A DNA stretch of 64,000 nt from Polyporus tsugae (GCA_024305745.1 JAHRBS010000004.1:2542001-2606000); one strand, 5' to 3'; shown: positions 10,717-22,412, numbered from the stretch's first letter. The notes: generated from the sequence alone by a model not told the origin. Numbers and translations: made by a program.

Positions 10717-12264
10717 TTATGCCCATTGTATTAGCCCCCGCGAGTTGCCTCCCACCCAAAACAGCTGCAAAGCCCGAGGAAGCTTCAAGCCGACAACAGT
10801 CCCCGCATCATCAAAGACGGCTCCATTCTCGACCAGGGTGACGATCAAGCGTGGTACAGCCGCAGCTGTTCCGTTCAGTGTGTGCGCGAACGGAACGGAT
10901 GCTTGTGCCTGCTCCACAGAATGTGACGTTCCGTGTGCTGACGGGAGCGTCTGTCGACGGTATCTGATGTGTAGGCGGCGCGCTTGGTAGTCCGTGCAAT
11001 TCGAGGTGGACGAGATCTCTCCCCAGCTGCCGCGGCCAGGCATCCAGGCTTCGGCATCATACTTGCGGTACGCACTCGCCCCCAACTCCTCCGTGGGCAT
11101 GTCAAGCACCCTGGTATATGTTATGAAAACCCCACCATCAGCTCGAGCAAACCCAGGAACATACCTGAAGGACAGCCCGAGACCCTCAAAAATCTCCGCC
11201 TGCATCTGCCGCATTTCCTCCATAATCGCCCCGCTCGACTCCGTGTCGGAAACCACAAACAGCTCCAGCTTAGTGAACTGGTGCACACGATAGAGCCCTC
11301 TTGTATCCGCTCCCCTAGCTCCAGCTTCCGCACGGAACGCATGCCCCAGCCCAACCACCTTCAAAGGCAGCTCGCTCGCCGACAATATCTTGTTCGCGAA
11401 CATCCCAGCAAGTGGAATCTCCGCCGTCCCTGCCAGCACAAGCTCTGGATGGTCGTAAGTGGCCGTTGCGGTGGGGTCCGCCGTGTGCGCGAGATGGTAC
11501 ATCTGTGACGAAGCGCCGTCAGCCGGGTCGCGCGGCTGGAAGCCGCAGCGACGCGCGATGTCCGCGCGGACCACGTCTGGGGTGGTGACGGGGGTGTATC
11601 CATGCTTCATCGCGACGCTCAACGCGTAGTTGGTAAGCGCGAGCTCGAGGAGTGCGCCTTCGTTCTTCAGGTAGTACCACGACGAGCCCGTGGTGAGAGC
11701 TCCGGCTTCGAGGTCCAATATGTCGAGTGAGCGGCATATCGCGACGTGATCGCGTGCGGGAGAGGCAGGGAGAGGTTCGGGGCCATGCGTGGATAGCGTC
11801 ACGGCGACGGACTCTGGGCCAATTGGGGCATCAGGGTGTGTGTCGTTAGGGATCGCAAGGGCAAGGGTGTGGAGGTCGTTTTCGAGTTTCGCGCCGGCGT
11901 CTTCCAGCTCGGCGATCTCAGCCTTGAGCACCTGCGCCTCAGCCAGCGCACCCCGCTTCATTTCCGGGTCCTTGGCGAGAGTACGTATCCGCTCACCGAC
12001 GACGGAACGTTGGTGCCTCTTGGCGTTCAAGGCCTGGGACACTCCCTTCTGCTCCTCATATAGGGCTGCGACTCTTGTAACTGTGCCGAGAGTAAGAGGT
12101 GCCTTCCGGTTAAACGCGTTGTGGGACTTGAAAACGACGTTTTCGGAGATGTCTCTATAGTCTAGCCTGGGTTTTGGTAGACCAGTCGAGGTAGGGGGGC
12201 GCCCTGGCACGGTAGAGTAGGCTCGGAGCCTTAACACCTCTTGAATCATCAGCCCAAGCAGCAT
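10717..12264 (-). CDS. seryl-tRNA synthetase, mitochondrial type
   Basis: Class II aminoacyl-tRNA synthetase charging tRNA-Ser, probably in mitochondria. The frame is open from a GTG at 12285, but the first ATG is at 12264 and gives MLLGLMIQEVLRLRAYST, a basic amphipathic presequence without acidic residues. The N-terminal arm (VVGERIRTLAKDPEMKRGA...LKAEIAELEDAGAKLENDL) forms the tRNA-binding coiled coil. Class II motif 2 is GLGHAFRAEAGARGADTRGL with YRVHQFTKLELF. The VLDMPTEELGASAYRKYD block and the motif-3 region (FAHTLNGTAAAVPRLIVTLV) follow. A single 54-base intron (11111-11164) interrupts the gene; its removal restores FRVLDMPTEE. The mature message encodes about 497 residues. It lies head-to-tail with the LSB5-like gene. 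A cytosolic SerRS would lack the presequence, so the mitochondrial assignment is likely but inferred. Confidence 0.9.
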   Translation of the reverse strand: MLLGLMIQEVLRLRAYSTVPGRPPTSTGLPKPRLDYRDISENVVFKSHNAFNRKAPLTLGTVTRVAALYEEQKGVSQALNAKRHQRSVVGERIRTLAKDPEMKRGALAEAQVLKAEIAELEDAGAKLENDLHTLALAIPNDTHPDAPIGPESVAVTLSTHGPEPLPASPARDHVAICRSLDILDLEAGALTTGSSWYYLKNEGALLELALTNYALSVAMKHGYTPVTTPDVVRADIARRCGFQPRDPADGASSQMYHLAHTADPTATATYDHPELVLAGTAEIPLAGMFANKILSASELPLKVVGLGHAFRAEAGARGADTRGLYRVHQFTKLELFVVSDTESSGAIMEEMRQMQAEIFEGLGLSFRYVPGFARADGGVFITYTRVLDMPTEELGASAYRKYDAEAWMPGRGSWGEISSTSNCTDYQARRLHIRYRRQTLPSAHGTSHSVEQAQASVPFAHTLNGTAAAVPRLIVTLVENGAVFDDAGTVVGLKLPRALQLFWVGGNSRGLIQWA

Positions 12265-12646
12265 GTTCGACGTCTTGCTACTCACGACAGGAACGCTTCA
12301 GGCACGTGTTGTGTACCCAATGAGTTGAAGCATGGCCGAACAACATTGCGCACTATCGCTGCATATGAGAGGAACGGAGTGAAGGGACCAGGGGCCAGAG
12401 AAGCAGTCAAGAGCATGACGAGTAGTGACCGGCGCTGGGTCGGTGTCTCTGTGACTGTCGCCCCTGTCACAGTGACCGAGGCGTACCGAAGTCACGGTGC
12501 GCGCCTCCACACGGTGGTCAGCGGTTGACGAGTAGAAGTAGTGGTCAAAATAGAAACAGGTAGGACATATGGAAGAGATGGGTATATACGATATGTATTC
12601 AGTACTTTTCGAAGCATCATAGCGCTGTTTGGTCCCAAACAGAGTT
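12265..12646. other. SerRS promoter and 3' end of the P450 gene
   Basis: About 380 bases between two minus-strand genes. Short open frames here have no recognisable product. No TATA element seen. Confidence 0.35.
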
Positions 12647-14442
12647 CTACAGCTTTCGCTTTCTGAGAATGACGTCCATGTCTCCCTTCGGGTGCATGAT
12701 ACCTAACCCCATCCGTTCCCGGACGACCTCGGGACGTGTCGTGCAGCCTTCGTCTATCTCCAGTGACGCATATGTCAGCAAAATCGCGACAAACAGCCTG
12801 AGCTCGATCATCGCGAAGTGTCTGTGAGCGCAGTGGTCAGAAGACCGAGGTGGTAACAGAGGAGATGCGATTGCTTGCCTGCCCTCGCACATTGATACTC
12901 CACCACCGAATGGCATAGAATGGTTCGGAATCAGCTTCCCATCCTTCACAGGCCGCGGGGGGTTCAAGTACCGGCGAATGTCAAACTCTTCTGCGCCTGG
13001 ATGGATCTCGTCGTCGAGGTGAACGTGCCTGGTCGCACAAACGACCTTTTCGCCCGGCCGCAGCTGATAACCCCCAAGCGTCACGGGAGCAGTGACGCGA
13101 CGCATAGAGAACACGGAGCTGCGGTAACGGAAGGTCTCCTGGATGGCAGACGTCAACAGCGGGACCTGCTCGGGACTTGATACAATCACTTCGTCAAAGA
13201 AAGCCGGCCCCAGAGCTGTGGACGGATGCGCGACCTGCCACCGTTTGCGGACAGCGTCCAACTCAACTACGAGGGGTGTGAGGCCCTCGGGTTGTTGAAG
13301 GAGCTCGGCAATAAGCCAGTACGTAACCCAGATGGCATTGGCTTCGAGGGCCCATAGCTGAACGGCCAGGACGGTGGCGATGTCCCGACTTGTCTGAGCA
13401 GCAAAGGGCGGTTAAGATGCCGCAAATGAGAGGGTGGTACGAGAACGTACCCAGTTGTCTTGGCGTCCATCGATTCCCAGCGGAACGAACGGGCCCAATT
13501 CCTCGAGACGATCTTCGTTCTGCACGATGTACTCCTCAACGATATCAATCACGCCGTCCCATGCCTTGAGCGATTTGCGCAGGATGAACTTGGGCAAGCC
13601 TGCGCTAAGCATAGGAAGGCTCTCGTCGAACGTTTGAAATCCTTGCCAGGTCTTCTCCGCGGGGAAGTTGGGGCCAAATGCTGCGTGAGCCCCTGCACGG
13701 TAGCCGGGGGGGATGATAAACGTCTTGAGGGGACCCGAAGCACCGTCCGTGCTAGAGATGACGCCGAGAAGTGTGTCGTGAAGGCTAGTGAGATAGGTGG
13801 AAACCATAGGCCCTATCGTGCTCGGGAGGAGAGCATGATGAAGAGAAGGCATGTAGTTGTCCAGCATGTACGGGGAAGCTCCGATCTTATCCCTGATGGA
13901 AAACACCTCCCGGCCTATTTCGACGCGGACAGCGAGGAAGTCGAAACTCTACGGAAGGTCAATAAACATGGCATGCTTATATAACAACTGCCGGACACAC
14001 CTGTGAATCACGATACACTTGACTGATGAGCTAGCATGAGGTTAGACCATGCGATATAACCTCGTGGGGACAGAAAATACGGACCGAAGGCGACGTCACG
14101 AATATCATCTCTTGACCCAGAGTCGTGACACGGAAGATGGGTCCAAGAATCTTCCTAAATTTGAATGATTTGGAACCATCATACACAAGAACGAGTAGAG
14201 AAAGCGCACGTCATGTTGCTGAAGAACCCATCAGGGTCCTTCCCCATCTCTATGGCATTTCCGAGCCATGGTATCCAATAGGGTGCGCGAGGAGGGCGTG
14301 ACAAATCAATACCACGGATAAATTTGTGCACCCAGTAGAGTCCGACGAGGACGAGGGCGAAGGCAAGCGGTGACTGGGTCACCAGGCCAACAGGACTTGA
14401 GGCAGGTGCGGCGGCGTCAATGCTAATGTCTTCTACAGACAT
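12647..14442 (-). CDS. cytochrome P450, CYP7/CYP8-like
   Basis: Haem monooxygenase anchored in the ER; substrate unknown. The ATG at 14442 opens MSVEDISIDAAAPASS and a membrane helix (PLAFALVLVGLYWVHKFI), then the proline-rich hinge SRPPRAPYWIPWLGNAIEMG. Next come GPIFRVTTLGQEMIFVTSP, the K-helix ExxR (ETFRYRSSVFSMRRV), DEIHPGAEEFDIRRYLNP and the haem loop PFGGGVSMCEGR-HFAMIELR with the axial Cys. The I helix reads LWALEANAIWVTYWLIAELL. It lacks the usual acid-Thr pair, a trait of the CYP7/CYP8 group. At least four introns are present; the one inside the haem loop (12822-12878) starts with GC. Length about 510 residues. It is divergent from RFC4 with about 410 bases between them. The exact CYP family cannot be assigned by eye. 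Confidence 0.88.
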
Positions 14443-14852
14443 TGTACCAGCAGAAACCGGACGAAAGCGTCAGATCGAAGAAGAGTTGCTGTATTGCTCT
14501 AGCAAAACATAGAACAGAATTGGATAGTAGAGGTTCGTAGGCCGCCCTCTATTCTTCAAATTTTTGAAGAGGCTCGGAGTAACCTGCCCGGGAATGACGC
14601 GCTGCCCAGTGATCGTCGTAACTCGAATGCAAGAATGAAATCAAGAAGAGCTGTTAGGAGGATAAAGCATAGGAGTTGTCGTAGCGAGCCAGAAGAGACT
14701 AGCCAAGGTCGACGTAGGCGCAATCTTGCCTAGCCCCGGGCCGCCCAGTGAGAGCGCGTGACCTGAGGCACCCATGTCGGTCACAGAGCCTGACGCGCCT
14801 GTCACGCGTCGAGCCAGGTCACAACCGCGATCCATCCTCGCCATCGACCACC
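14443..14852. other. divergent promoter region between the P450 and RFC4 genes
   Basis: About 410 bases separating two start codons that point away from each other, so it must serve both. No gene and no clear TATA box seen. Confidence 0.5.
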
Positions 14853-16306
14853 ATGTCCTCCTCCGCTGCAAAAGGCAAGGCCCCCGCGAACGGCGCTGCT
14901 TCCAACATCCCTTACGAACTTCCGTGGTATGGCTCCGAACTTCACCCACCAGCCCTTTTCCTGAACCACATCTCAGGGTCGAAAAGTACCGGCCACATGT
15001 CCTAGACGACATCGTCGGAAATACGGACACCATTGAGCGACTCAAGGTCATCGCGCGGGATGGAAATTGCCCTCACATTATCATTTCTGTGAGTATTCTC
15101 GCGCTTCGTCATGCATGCTCTTACGATGCGCGGCAGGGAATGCCAGGGATCGGAAAGACCACAAGCATACATTGTCTAGCGCACAAACTTCTTGGAGACG
15201 CGTACAAGGAAGGAGTGTTGGAGCTGAACGCGTCAGATGAGAGGTGCGTTATCTGAACTGCTGTATCGTACCATGCACTGAGGTTCGTACAGAGGTATTG
15301 ACGTCGTAAGGAACAAGATCAAGGGTTTTGCACAGAAGAAGGTCACCCTCCCATCGGGTCGCCACAAGATTGTTATTCTCGACGAGGCAGATAGGTGAAT
15401 CGCAAATGTTGGCCGCGCCGCCTGTGTCTAACGCCAGTTTCAGTATGACAGCGGGTGCGCAACAAGCCTTGCGGCGCACAATGGAGATTTACGCCAATAC
15501 TACTCGCTTCGCGCTCGCTTGCAACATGTCCAACAAGATCATCGAGCCCATTCAGAGTCGTTGTGCTATTCTCCGGTACTCAAAGCTCCGTGACACTGAA
15601 GTATTGAAGCGCCTTTTGGAGATATGCGAGATGGAGAAGGTGCGTCCTCTTTGATCTGATACACATGCATATCCTCACCATCAACACCATAGGTGCAATA
15701 TAATGATGAAGGGCTCGAAGCACTCATTTTCACGGCTGAGGGTGACATGCGACAAGCCATCAACAACCTCCAGTCGACATGGTCCGGTTTTGGTTTCGTC
15801 TCTGGGGATAACGTGTTCAAAGTTTGCGACCAACCACACCCCATCACCGTTCAAGCCATGATCCGCGCATGCTTGAAAGGAGACATTGATGGGGGCATGG
15901 ATAAACTCAATGAACTATGGGACCAAGGCTACAGTGCTGTTGACATTGTCGTGACAATATTCCGAGTGGTCAAAACTTTCGACGAGTAGGATTCACTTGT
16001 TCTTCAGACATCCTCTCCCTGACAGTTATTTGTCTCTCAGGATTCCCGAATACACAAAACTCGAGTTCATCAAGGTCAGTCTATGTCTATACGTACCCAC
16101 TACTTTGTCCCACCATTGAACACTGAACGCAGGAAATCGGCTGGACGCACATGCGGATATTGGAGGGGGTAGGAACTCTCGTCCAGCTTGGTGGTTTGTT
16201 GGCCCGACTGTGTAGAATGTACGTATCATTGAACCACATCAGCAGACTTGCTAGCTGACCATCTGCACCCTTCAGGCACTATAAACCCGACCTTTTCCGT
16301 ACATGA
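14853..16306 (+). CDS. RFC4: replication factor C small subunit (yeast Rfc4 / human RFC2 type)
   Basis: AAA+ subunit of the clamp loader that places PCNA on primer-template junctions during replication and repair. The ATG at 14853 gives [20 protein letters not shown] followed by the conserved start YELPW and, after an intron, [20 protein letters not shown]. Walker A is [10 protein letters not shown], Walker B is [20 protein letters not shown] and sensor 1 is [20 protein letters not shown], carrying the SRC arginine finger. [37 protein letters not shown] and the collar helices close the protein, which ends HYKPDLFRT at 16306. About seven introns; total near 355 residues, normal for the family. 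The [20 protein letters not shown] region favours Rfc4/RFC2 over the other small subunits. Confidence 0.93.
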
Positions 16307-16652
16307 ACTGAATCCTGCTGCTTGACATTCCGCATATCTCGCTTGTAGTTGCTATACCTGCTATGTACCACTCTACATACACGTAGCGGAACGCTTCCAA
16401 CTTCCGGACCGCACTTCAGCCTCCTGGGGTTGGGCAACATGATGCGTGATCACCTGTAACTACAGCCGTGACTAACAGGCAGCTGAGCCTAGACCATACG
16501 GGGCATCGGGCGCTTGACTTACCAAAACTGGCAGACTTTGCGGGTGGATTCTGTCGCGATTAATCATTGTCTCCGAACCATTCCATGCCCGTCTCGCTGA
16601 CTCCACTGCTTTCTCCTTCCTCCCGCTTTGACATATCCCAGAGGTGGCCAGC
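16307..16652. other. spacer and CFD1 promoter
   Basis: About 345 bases between two plus-strand genes: RFC4 terminator first, then a CT-rich leader (about 16600-16630) before the CFD1 ATG. No other element seen. Confidence 0.4.
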
Positions 16653-17815
16653 ATGACTGCTACGCAGGATACCCCGGTGTCCCGCAGGCTACGCACCATT
16701 AAACATATCATCATCGTCTGCTCCGGCAAAGGCGGAGTGGGGAAGTCTTCCGTCTCGACCCAGCTCGCACTTTCCCTTCGTGCATCCTCGTCGACGGCAC
16801 GCGTCGGAATCCTCGATGTCGATCTCACTGGACCGTCAATACCGCGGATGCTCGGCCTCGATGGTCACCCCGTACATCAAAGCAGCGACGGGTGGGTCCC
16901 GGTGTACGCCGACGGGAGCGAGGCGCGGCTCGCATGCATGAGCGTCGGCTTTCTGCTCAAACGGAAGGAGGACTCTGTCGTCTGGCGCGGCCCGAAGAAG
17001 AACGCGATGATTCGCCAGTTTCTGAGCGACGTCCGATGGGGCGAGCTCGACTACCTTGTAATTGATACCCCTCCGGGTGAGTCTCCTCCATGAAACCAGT
17101 CCCGCCGTGCAATCCCCGCACCGCCCTACCCCCACCCCTTCTGTCGATGCCCCGCTTGGGGATGTTGCTTTGTTGCTCCTTTGCACTACGCACTTCTATA
17201 TCCAGTTGTCGTCGCGCTTGCCTGGTCCTTCCATCCCGGAGTCGCGAGCTTCTTTGACTGACCTCCCGCTGCGGCGCGCGCCGCCATCTCGCCCCCACAG
17301 GCACGTCGGACGAGCACCTATCGCTCATCGAACACATGGCGCCCGTCCATTCGCGCCTCTCGGCGGTGATCGTGACGACGCCGCAGGCAGTTGCGCTCCT
17401 CGACGCGGCCAAGTGTCTCTCGTTCACGCGCGCGACGGCGCTCCCCGTGCTCGGGCTCGTCGAGAACATGAGTGGGTACGTCTGCCCGTGCTGCGGCGAG
17501 CTCAGCAATGTCTTCTCCACGGGGGGCGGCGAGGAGATGGCGCGGCGCGAGGGGCTGCCGTTCCTCGGGAGCCTGCCGGTGGACACGGAGCTCGTAACGC
17601 TGTTGGACGCGGCGGAGGTCGAGCGACCGGGCGAGGCCACGGAGCTGCCGGAGGGCGGGAGCATGCGGTCGTTCGACCTCCTGGAGCGGTATCAGAAGAC
17701 ACCCACTGCGCCGTTGTTCAAGAATATCGTGGACAAGATTCTGGGGCAGCTGTCCATGGCGCGCGAGCAGTGGGACGAAGAAGCTTCGGGAGGTTCATCT
17801 TCGGGAGCGTCGTGA
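16653..17815 (+). CDS. CFD1: cytosolic Fe-S cluster assembly ATPase CFD1 (NUBP2)
   Basis: P-loop scaffold that, with NBP35, builds [4Fe-4S] clusters for cytosolic and nuclear enzymes. The ATG is at 16653; the open frame extends upstream only through a GTG. The deviant Walker A is [13 protein letters not shown] (residues about 22-34). It is followed by [35 protein letters not shown] and [14 protein letters not shown], the signature of the MRP/NBP35 family. The C-terminal half carries [16 protein letters not shown] with the CxxC-type cysteines that ligate the bridging cluster. There is no N-terminal four-Cys motif, which separates CFD1 from NBP35. One intron (17077-17300, 224 bases) is far longer than others here. 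The product is about 312 residues, normal length. The C-terminal tail is Ser/Gly-rich. Confidence 0.95.
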
Positions 17816-19638
17816 CGAACAGACAAGGAAGACGGAGCTATGTACGTCGACATGATTCAATCTTTACGGGCATATTCGGTTCCCAGAGGCTGTTCTTGCA
17901 GAGACTGATGAGTGTATCTCCATATGGACGTCTGCCACATGCGTGCCAGAGCAGCGGTAGCTACCGTCGCTCCTTTGCAAGAAAGGAAGTGGGCTGTTCC
18001 GCCTTATACGCGTCCTCATGTGTCAACATTATTATCATCGTCTAGAGAAGCTCTGGCGACGGCGTGTTCCCCGCACTTGATTTCGGCCGATATGGTTCCC
18101 CAATCAGCCATATTCAATTGTGCAAACTGACGGAGAACACTCGAACCGTTCGTTCCTGGAACTTGCCTGGTATTTTGGGGTCGTTACTTGACCCGGGTCC
18201 CGCGCGTTCTGCAACACCGTCGCTCTAAAACCCTCGGTGCGTGGTTGTAGACTTGCCACATCTGATCACTGTGTCTATTGCTCGGTGGAAGCCATCATAC
18301 ACTCTTCAGCCACATATCACCGCGCACTTGGATGAGCGCCGCTGTTGAAAAGTTGGGCGGGGATCACCATCGCGTCTGAATGCTGCGACTCGAGGCACTT
18401 AAGGGAGTATCCTTCTGTCGAGTGTTCGTTCATGGAGGGTGACGTCGACTGTTCCGTTCGTAGTAGCCGACGGTTTATGTAATGAGGACCAAGATCCCAG
18501 CTGTCGAAACTAGTACTGGATCGAGCTTATCTGGATTGACGATAACGATGACTGACGCACCTTTGACTCCGAACCCGGTCTAGCCAATACTGTATTAATG
18601 ATCGGTGCGTGATCCCAAGTCGGAGGAAACACGCGCGGCGCCCAAGGTGCATTGACGTCGACTTTAAAACCTGCAGGCGTCTCGCCACATTGTCATTTGG
18701 CACGGAACAGGCAGGTGGACTCCCCCAAGGCGAACAACCGACAACCTGAGTGGTTCAACCCCCACGACATCTCCCAGGACACGACGCCGAGGAGTGTCAC
18801 CACCGGAGCGTGGCGGAGCGCCATTGACGTGGGTCACGGATGTATAGCGTATCGCGGAAGCAGACACTTCTCCGACGGCAGAACTCGAGAAAGCGGAAGC
18901 AAATCGTATTACTTACTTGGTCCTCAGCCCCGCTGTGGCCGAGCGGAGAACGAGGCGCATGTTGGAAAAAGGCACGACGTGCACGTCTTGTGTGGCCTAC
19001 CGGTGAAGAGGGAGAGCTCTCGACGCCGAATCGGATGTACTTAGTGCGCACGATGCTGGATAAGACGACTTGGGGCGTCGATAGAAGGGGCGCATGGAAC
19101 ATTTCCTTCTGCCGAGCGCTTCCGAGGGCAGACTGACAGAAACGTGCTGCCGCGTGGGCATGCCTTGTGACCCGAGGCCGCGTCGCCTCTCCTCTCCCTT
19201 GTTGCACTCCACGACCAGACGGGTTATTCTAGACCGGCGAGTAACGGTGGATGGTGCCTCTACATTGTTCTGGCCCCTCGGGATGGCCGCTGTTACCGCG
19301 GATGGGAAGCGGTCGACTCGGAGAGTGTCGATGGGAACAACCAGCGCACGGGTGATGAGACCTCCAAGGACGAACACGTTTTTGCGGCAGTACGTCAACA
19401 GTGACCAACTGGGAGAAGCACGCCCGCCATCAGGCAAGCCGTGCCACCAGCCTTGGCCTTGCAACCACTGCGGTTCACTAGCCGCATATAGGCCCCGTCT
19501 CCCTCCTTGCGTACTATTTATCCTCAACGCCTGCCCTCCCTCTTTCTCCCTCTTCCCCTCCCTCGCCGCCACCCCCTCCCCAATGATCCGCGCGCCCTGA
19601 TTTCCCTCTTCCTTCCATCTGCCCGGTCCTCCACCGGA
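17816..19638. other. gene-poor stretch between CFD1 and the atypical-RRM gene
   Basis: About 1.8 kb with only short overlapping frames on both strands and no recognisable motif. A tRNA-like A-box string near 18940 has no B box behind it. The last 100 bases before 19639 are strongly C/T-rich, consistent with a promoter and leader for the next gene. Confidence 0.45.
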
Positions 19639-21386
19639 ATGACAGCCACGATCACCGCAAATGCCACTTACGACTCTACTCTACAGTCAATCTCACCAAT
19701 TTCGACCTACTTCTCTGTATCTGGTTTATACCCATCCAACCCCCAAGACCCAATGCATTCCAGCCCAACTCTGACAGGTATGTGTCTTCCCACTCGCTCC
19801 ATTCTCGCTATCCCGATTCTCGATCCCTACATTCCTCCCTACCCGTCCTCAATCATATACATATCTACCAACAGAGCCCCCGACACCTTCTTCTACCGTT
19901 ACCATCCGTGGATTGGGCGGCTCCCCGAACCCAGACGACAACACCATCCCCGCCATGTCCTCCCTATCACGCGCTCCAATCACCCGGAGTACAAGCAGAA
20001 CATACCGCTGGATCGAAGACCAACAGCACCACCTTGCCGCACCCGTGAACGATATCGCCCTCGGCGCCGCGGCCACCCTTGGCCACCCTGATTCCACTTA
20101 TCCTCGGACAAGCACCACGTCTCTAGCCAGGGGCCAGAACGACGACGATGGGCTTGTCGATGGTTACGTGTTTCCCGAGCTTAGTGAAACGAGCGGACTC
20201 GTGCCCGCAGGCAGCGACGCGACTGTCACGCAGGTACGTCGCGACACACGTGATGGTGTTTGGGCGCTCCGCTTACCGGGTGTGCCGGATGCAGGCCGAG
20301 GGTGGGAGGCCCGAGACACCGAGCAAGACATCCACCCCACGCAAGTCCCGCAACTTGCAGGACATCTTCCATGCACCCTCCCCGCTCCGCAACCTCCACC
20401 TCACTTTCGCATCCCGTCGCCATCCCTCCGCACCCGTCACAGGCGCTCACAGGCCACACAGCCCTGCGTCCTCGGTCTCGACTGCTACTTTCCGTCGTAA
20501 TGAACGGGCCCCCTCCCACAGCCGTGGTTCGAGCCTCTCAACCGTAAGCGCGTTTCAGCAACACCAGCAACGGCCCGCCCGTGCAGACCTCCCTGAGCTA
20601 AAAGCCACTCCCCCCAAGCCCTCAGCATGGAAGTTTAAACATCCCCCGGTCTCCCGCCCTTTCAGCCCCGCTCCAGATGAACCGTACGATTCGGACAACG
20701 GTTCCCCTCCTCCGCGATCGAGTACCTCATCCTGTGTAACCCAATCCGGCTCCTCGACAACCTATACAGGCACATCGCTCGATGTACCACGCAAAATGTA
20801 CTTCGGCTCCATTCGCTCGCATTCATCCACGACTATTTTCAGCTCGTCTCCTTCACTATGGTCGCTCCCTACGGATGCGTCCCATATCAACGACCCCCCA
20901 GAGTCCACGAAGGTCCTCGCCCGAGATCGTGACCAGCCCCACTCTGACGGCACACCCATGACTTGGAAGCCGACGCCTCCAACGAACCTCACCAATGTCA
21001 CGAGCCTCTTAACGAGCCCGAGATCCCGCAGGAAACGGAAGCTGATAATTAGCGGTATCCTACCGCACGATGAACGTCGGTTCGATGCCGCCAGGAAGTG
21101 GTGCGAAGTGAGCAGTTTCGCGCGCTGCCTTCATCTCTCGAATGAGATATTGACGTCGGTCCATAGTCGTTCGGAGAATTGAACTCGATCACCCGCGTGC
21201 CCAACGGGGATCTGCACGTCGACTTCCGTAAAGTCGAAGTTGCTGATACCGTGAGTCGCCAACGAGGCGTTTCATGCGTTCTTGGTCTCACCTCGTGGCC
21301 AACAGGTCTGTCGTCTCAACGCCAGAGTACACATTGCCGGCGTCGGCAGCGTTTGCCTATCATGGTTTACAGGCAAACGCCCATGA
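19639..21386 (+). CDS. Ser/Pro-rich protein with a C-terminal atypical RRM-like domain
   Basis: Function unknown. The ATG at 19639 gives MTATITANATYDSTLQSISP. Most of the protein is low-complexity, rich in Ser, Thr and Pro (for example SSVSTATFRRNERAPSHSRG), and probably disordered. The last 80 residues differ: RKRKLIISGILPHDERRF, DAARKWCESFGELNSITRV, PNGDLHVDFRKVEVADTV and CRLNARVHIAGVGSVCLSWF. This alternates as strand-helix-strand-strand-helix-strand, the order of an RRM, but without canonical RNP1/RNP2 aromatics. Four introns are supported by GT-AG sites, including one at 21104-21166 that joins KWCE to SFGEL and one ending just before VCRLNARV. The stop is at 21384-21386. I infer a nucleic-acid or protein-binding role from the fold pattern only. 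Confidence 0.6.
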
Positions 21387-22412
21387 TACCCCCACCCGGA
21401 CCTGTCGTGAGTGCATCCTTCCGCTCCTCGAGTCTCCGTGCAGTCGTCTCACCGTGCCGTCTCGCCGGACAGTGTACATCAGTGCTATCCTAGCTGCTAT
21501 CGTACACGCCTAATCCGCATCGTATTCCCGGCCCTCACATGCCTCCTCATGCACGCCACCCCTTACGACGTTGACTGTATATGCATCTTATGCTCCCATC
21601 CGACACTCGCACGCTGTACATACATGACTACCTTCATCTCGCCGCTCTCGCTCATACCCCCATCTGTGCTGCTGCTGCTGCTATATTTACAGGCTCTGCA
21701 GAACACCGTCAGACGGCTACTAATACGGACTCTGTTGCACGCACTGTACTTATGTGTATTTTTACCCTACTGCTCAATCGCGTTTGGGGCGTCCTCCTGC
21801 ATGGCTCAGGGGACGTGTGTCTTGTAGACTTTGTAGTATGCGCATCCATCTTCGTTCGAGCGTCGTTGATCCCTCCCGAGTGCTTGAGCATGATCATGTA
21901 TGACTGGCTCCACACGAGTTTCAAACCACTACACGTGATCGCGTTGACGACGGATCCAAGTCTCGATCGCGTTTGGAGCGCGACGAGGCTCCAACTGGTC
22001 GATGGTCCTCGGTGTGTTTTGAAGTTTATGCATTTCAACACTGTAGTGTCCAAGACTCCAAGTCACGCACTCGAGACGCATCAAAAACATATGCCGTACA
22101 GTACATCCCTGGAAACGAACGTAAAGATCGCCTAAACTATAATGATAAAGCGCGATAGCGACGCGTAGACCCGAGGAGTAGAGAGGAGAGCGCCTCGAGC
22201 TCGCGTCGCAATCCAAGTCCCTGAATGAGGTGTCGTAAACACAAACCGCCGCAAGTATGCCAGACACCCCCTCCCTCACACGTACATCACGGAACCGCGA
22301 AAGGTGCTAGGTCCATCGCCGAGAGCCCACGTCCGTCGTCGTCCAACGTCATCGTCATCGGCATCCCCGCTCCGCACTCAAACATGGATACACCGCCGCA
22401 CCACGGCGACGA
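21387..22412. other. convergent 3' spacer, no gene seen
   Basis: About 1 kb between the stop codons of two converging genes. The open frames in it (up to 184 codons) have no recognisable motif and overlap each other on both strands. Likely 3' UTRs and polyadenylation regions. Confidence 0.4.

Noticed and set aside
18930..19015. tRNA-like string (gctgtggccgagcgg)
   Set aside because: Resembles an A box only; no B box (GGTTCRANNCC) or cloverleaf follows.
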